This document shows positions 5,347-5,662 of a stretch of DNA of 5,662 bases, piece by piece; positions within the stretch are counted from its first letter, which is position 1; every line of letters starts with the position of its first letter. Both the position numbers and the translations under genes were made by a program. The stretch comes from Methanosarcinales archaeon (lineage in GTDB: Archaea; Halobacteriota; Methanosarcinia; Methanosarcinales; Methanogasteraceae): NCBI GenBank assembly GCA_030640725.1, contig DAOWIV010000151.1:1-5662 (forward strand), read 5' to 3'. The notes beneath the pieces were generated by a model, which was not told where the DNA came from, made no database searches, and worked only from the letters and a program-made list of their open reading frames with translations.

Positions 5347-5354
5347 TAACAGAC

Positions 5355-5662
5355 ATGAACAACAAAAATCCCCACAACCACATCGAACCGCGGCTGGACG
5401 AACCAACAGCTGTGGACATCACAAACGTCGAAAAGAGCTACTATATCGGCAAGATGGAAGTGCCAATACGGCGCGGCATCGATCTCGCCATCCAGCGCGG
5501 CGAGTTCCTTGCGATCATGGGACCATCCGGCTCAGGCAAGAGCACGCTCATGAACTGATCGGATGTCTCGACCTCCCAACCGGAGGAGAGATCCACGTAT
5601 CAGGAAAGGACGTGAGCAAACTCTCCGAAGCCGAACTTGCGCATCTCAGGGGACAAGAGATC
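5355..5662 (+). pseudogene. ABC transporter ATP-binding protein (MacB/LolD type), frameshifted and cut by the window end
   Basis: This is the N-terminal part of a MacB/LolD-like ATPase, the cytoplasmic engine paired with FtsX-like permeases. After a hydrophilic tail (1-18) come VDITNVEKSYYIGKMEVP, with a likely A-loop tyrosine at 29/30, then RRGIDLAIQRGEFLAIMG and Walker A GPSGSGKST (56-64). The frame given stops at 5556-5558 directly after STLMN (residues 63-67). Reading from 5555 in the -1 frame restores typical family sequence, LIGCLDLPTGGEIHVSGKD, up to the last base of the window. One C is therefore missing at AAC-CTG. This is either a sequencing or assembly error or a real disabling mutation. 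No slippery heptamer is seen, so programmed frameshifting is unlikely. Q-loop, signature and Walker B would lie beyond the window. Confidence 0.85.

Larger units (their letters stand above)
5122..5354. other. Intergenic region between the activase and the ABC gene
   Basis: No coding frame is evident. In order, it holds a small inverted repeat CAGT-cggc-ACTG (5139-5150), a TATA-like TAATTATA (5153-5160), a foldable segment (5180-5248), two related palindromes (5261-5276 and 5313-5328) around a TATA-like AAATATTA, and the SD site at 5341-5346. Confidence 0.6.

Noticed and set aside
5550..5558. Programmed ribosomal frameshift in the ABC gene
   Set aside because: There is no slippery heptamer at the site, and a single missing C explains the break more simply.

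Overview
The window looks like chromosomal DNA from a euryarchaeon, probably a methanogen or methanotroph-type member of the Methanomicrobia (Methanosarcina/Methanothrix/ANME relatives). This rests on archaeal signature genes (a Tfx-family regulator and the RNase P protein Rnp4/Rpp21), on archaeal TATA-like promoter elements, on Shine-Dalgarno (SD) sites complementary to the archaeal 16S tail, and on at least one start that fits a leaderless transcript. The exact lineage cannot be fixed from the sequence alone. GC content is moderate by eye, and there is no clear sign of an insertion sequence, a phage or a CRISPR array.

Layout. Positions 1-369 are a non-coding leader holding a strong potential hairpin (140-178), two TATA-like boxes and a 17-bp palindrome (260-276). 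Positions 370-2906 carry three tandem plus-strand genes, each made almost entirely of four CBS domains, for twelve CBS modules in one apparent operon. A short convergent gap with T-rich stretches follows. Next come two minus-strand regulators: a Tfx-family DNA-binding protein (3010-3447) and a small winged-helix protein (3580-3864). Positions 3865-4057 are a divergent promoter region. On the plus strand, rnp4 (4058-4378) overlaps or abuts an NrdG2-type radical SAM activase (about 4381-5121). A 233-bp intergenic region (5122-5354) holds a foldable element (5180-5248) and two related 16-bp palindromes centred 52 bp apart. It leads into a MacB/LolD-type ABC transporter ATPase, which has a one-base frameshift just after Walker A and runs off the window end.

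How the parts may work together. CBS modules usually bind adenosyl ligands (AMP/ATP, SAM, MTA), so the three-gene cluster is probably an energy- or methyl-status sensor with no catalytic domain of its own. Its target is not visible here. The neighbouring Tfx and winged-helix proteins could regulate local promoters, but that is inference. The activase would switch on an oxygen-sensitive class III ribonucleotide reductase, which suits an anaerobe, although its partner NrdD is not in the window. No wholly new system is evident. The most unusual items are the twelve-module CBS cluster with uneven loss of ligand residues, the helically phased palindrome pair before the ABC gene, and the frameshift in that gene.
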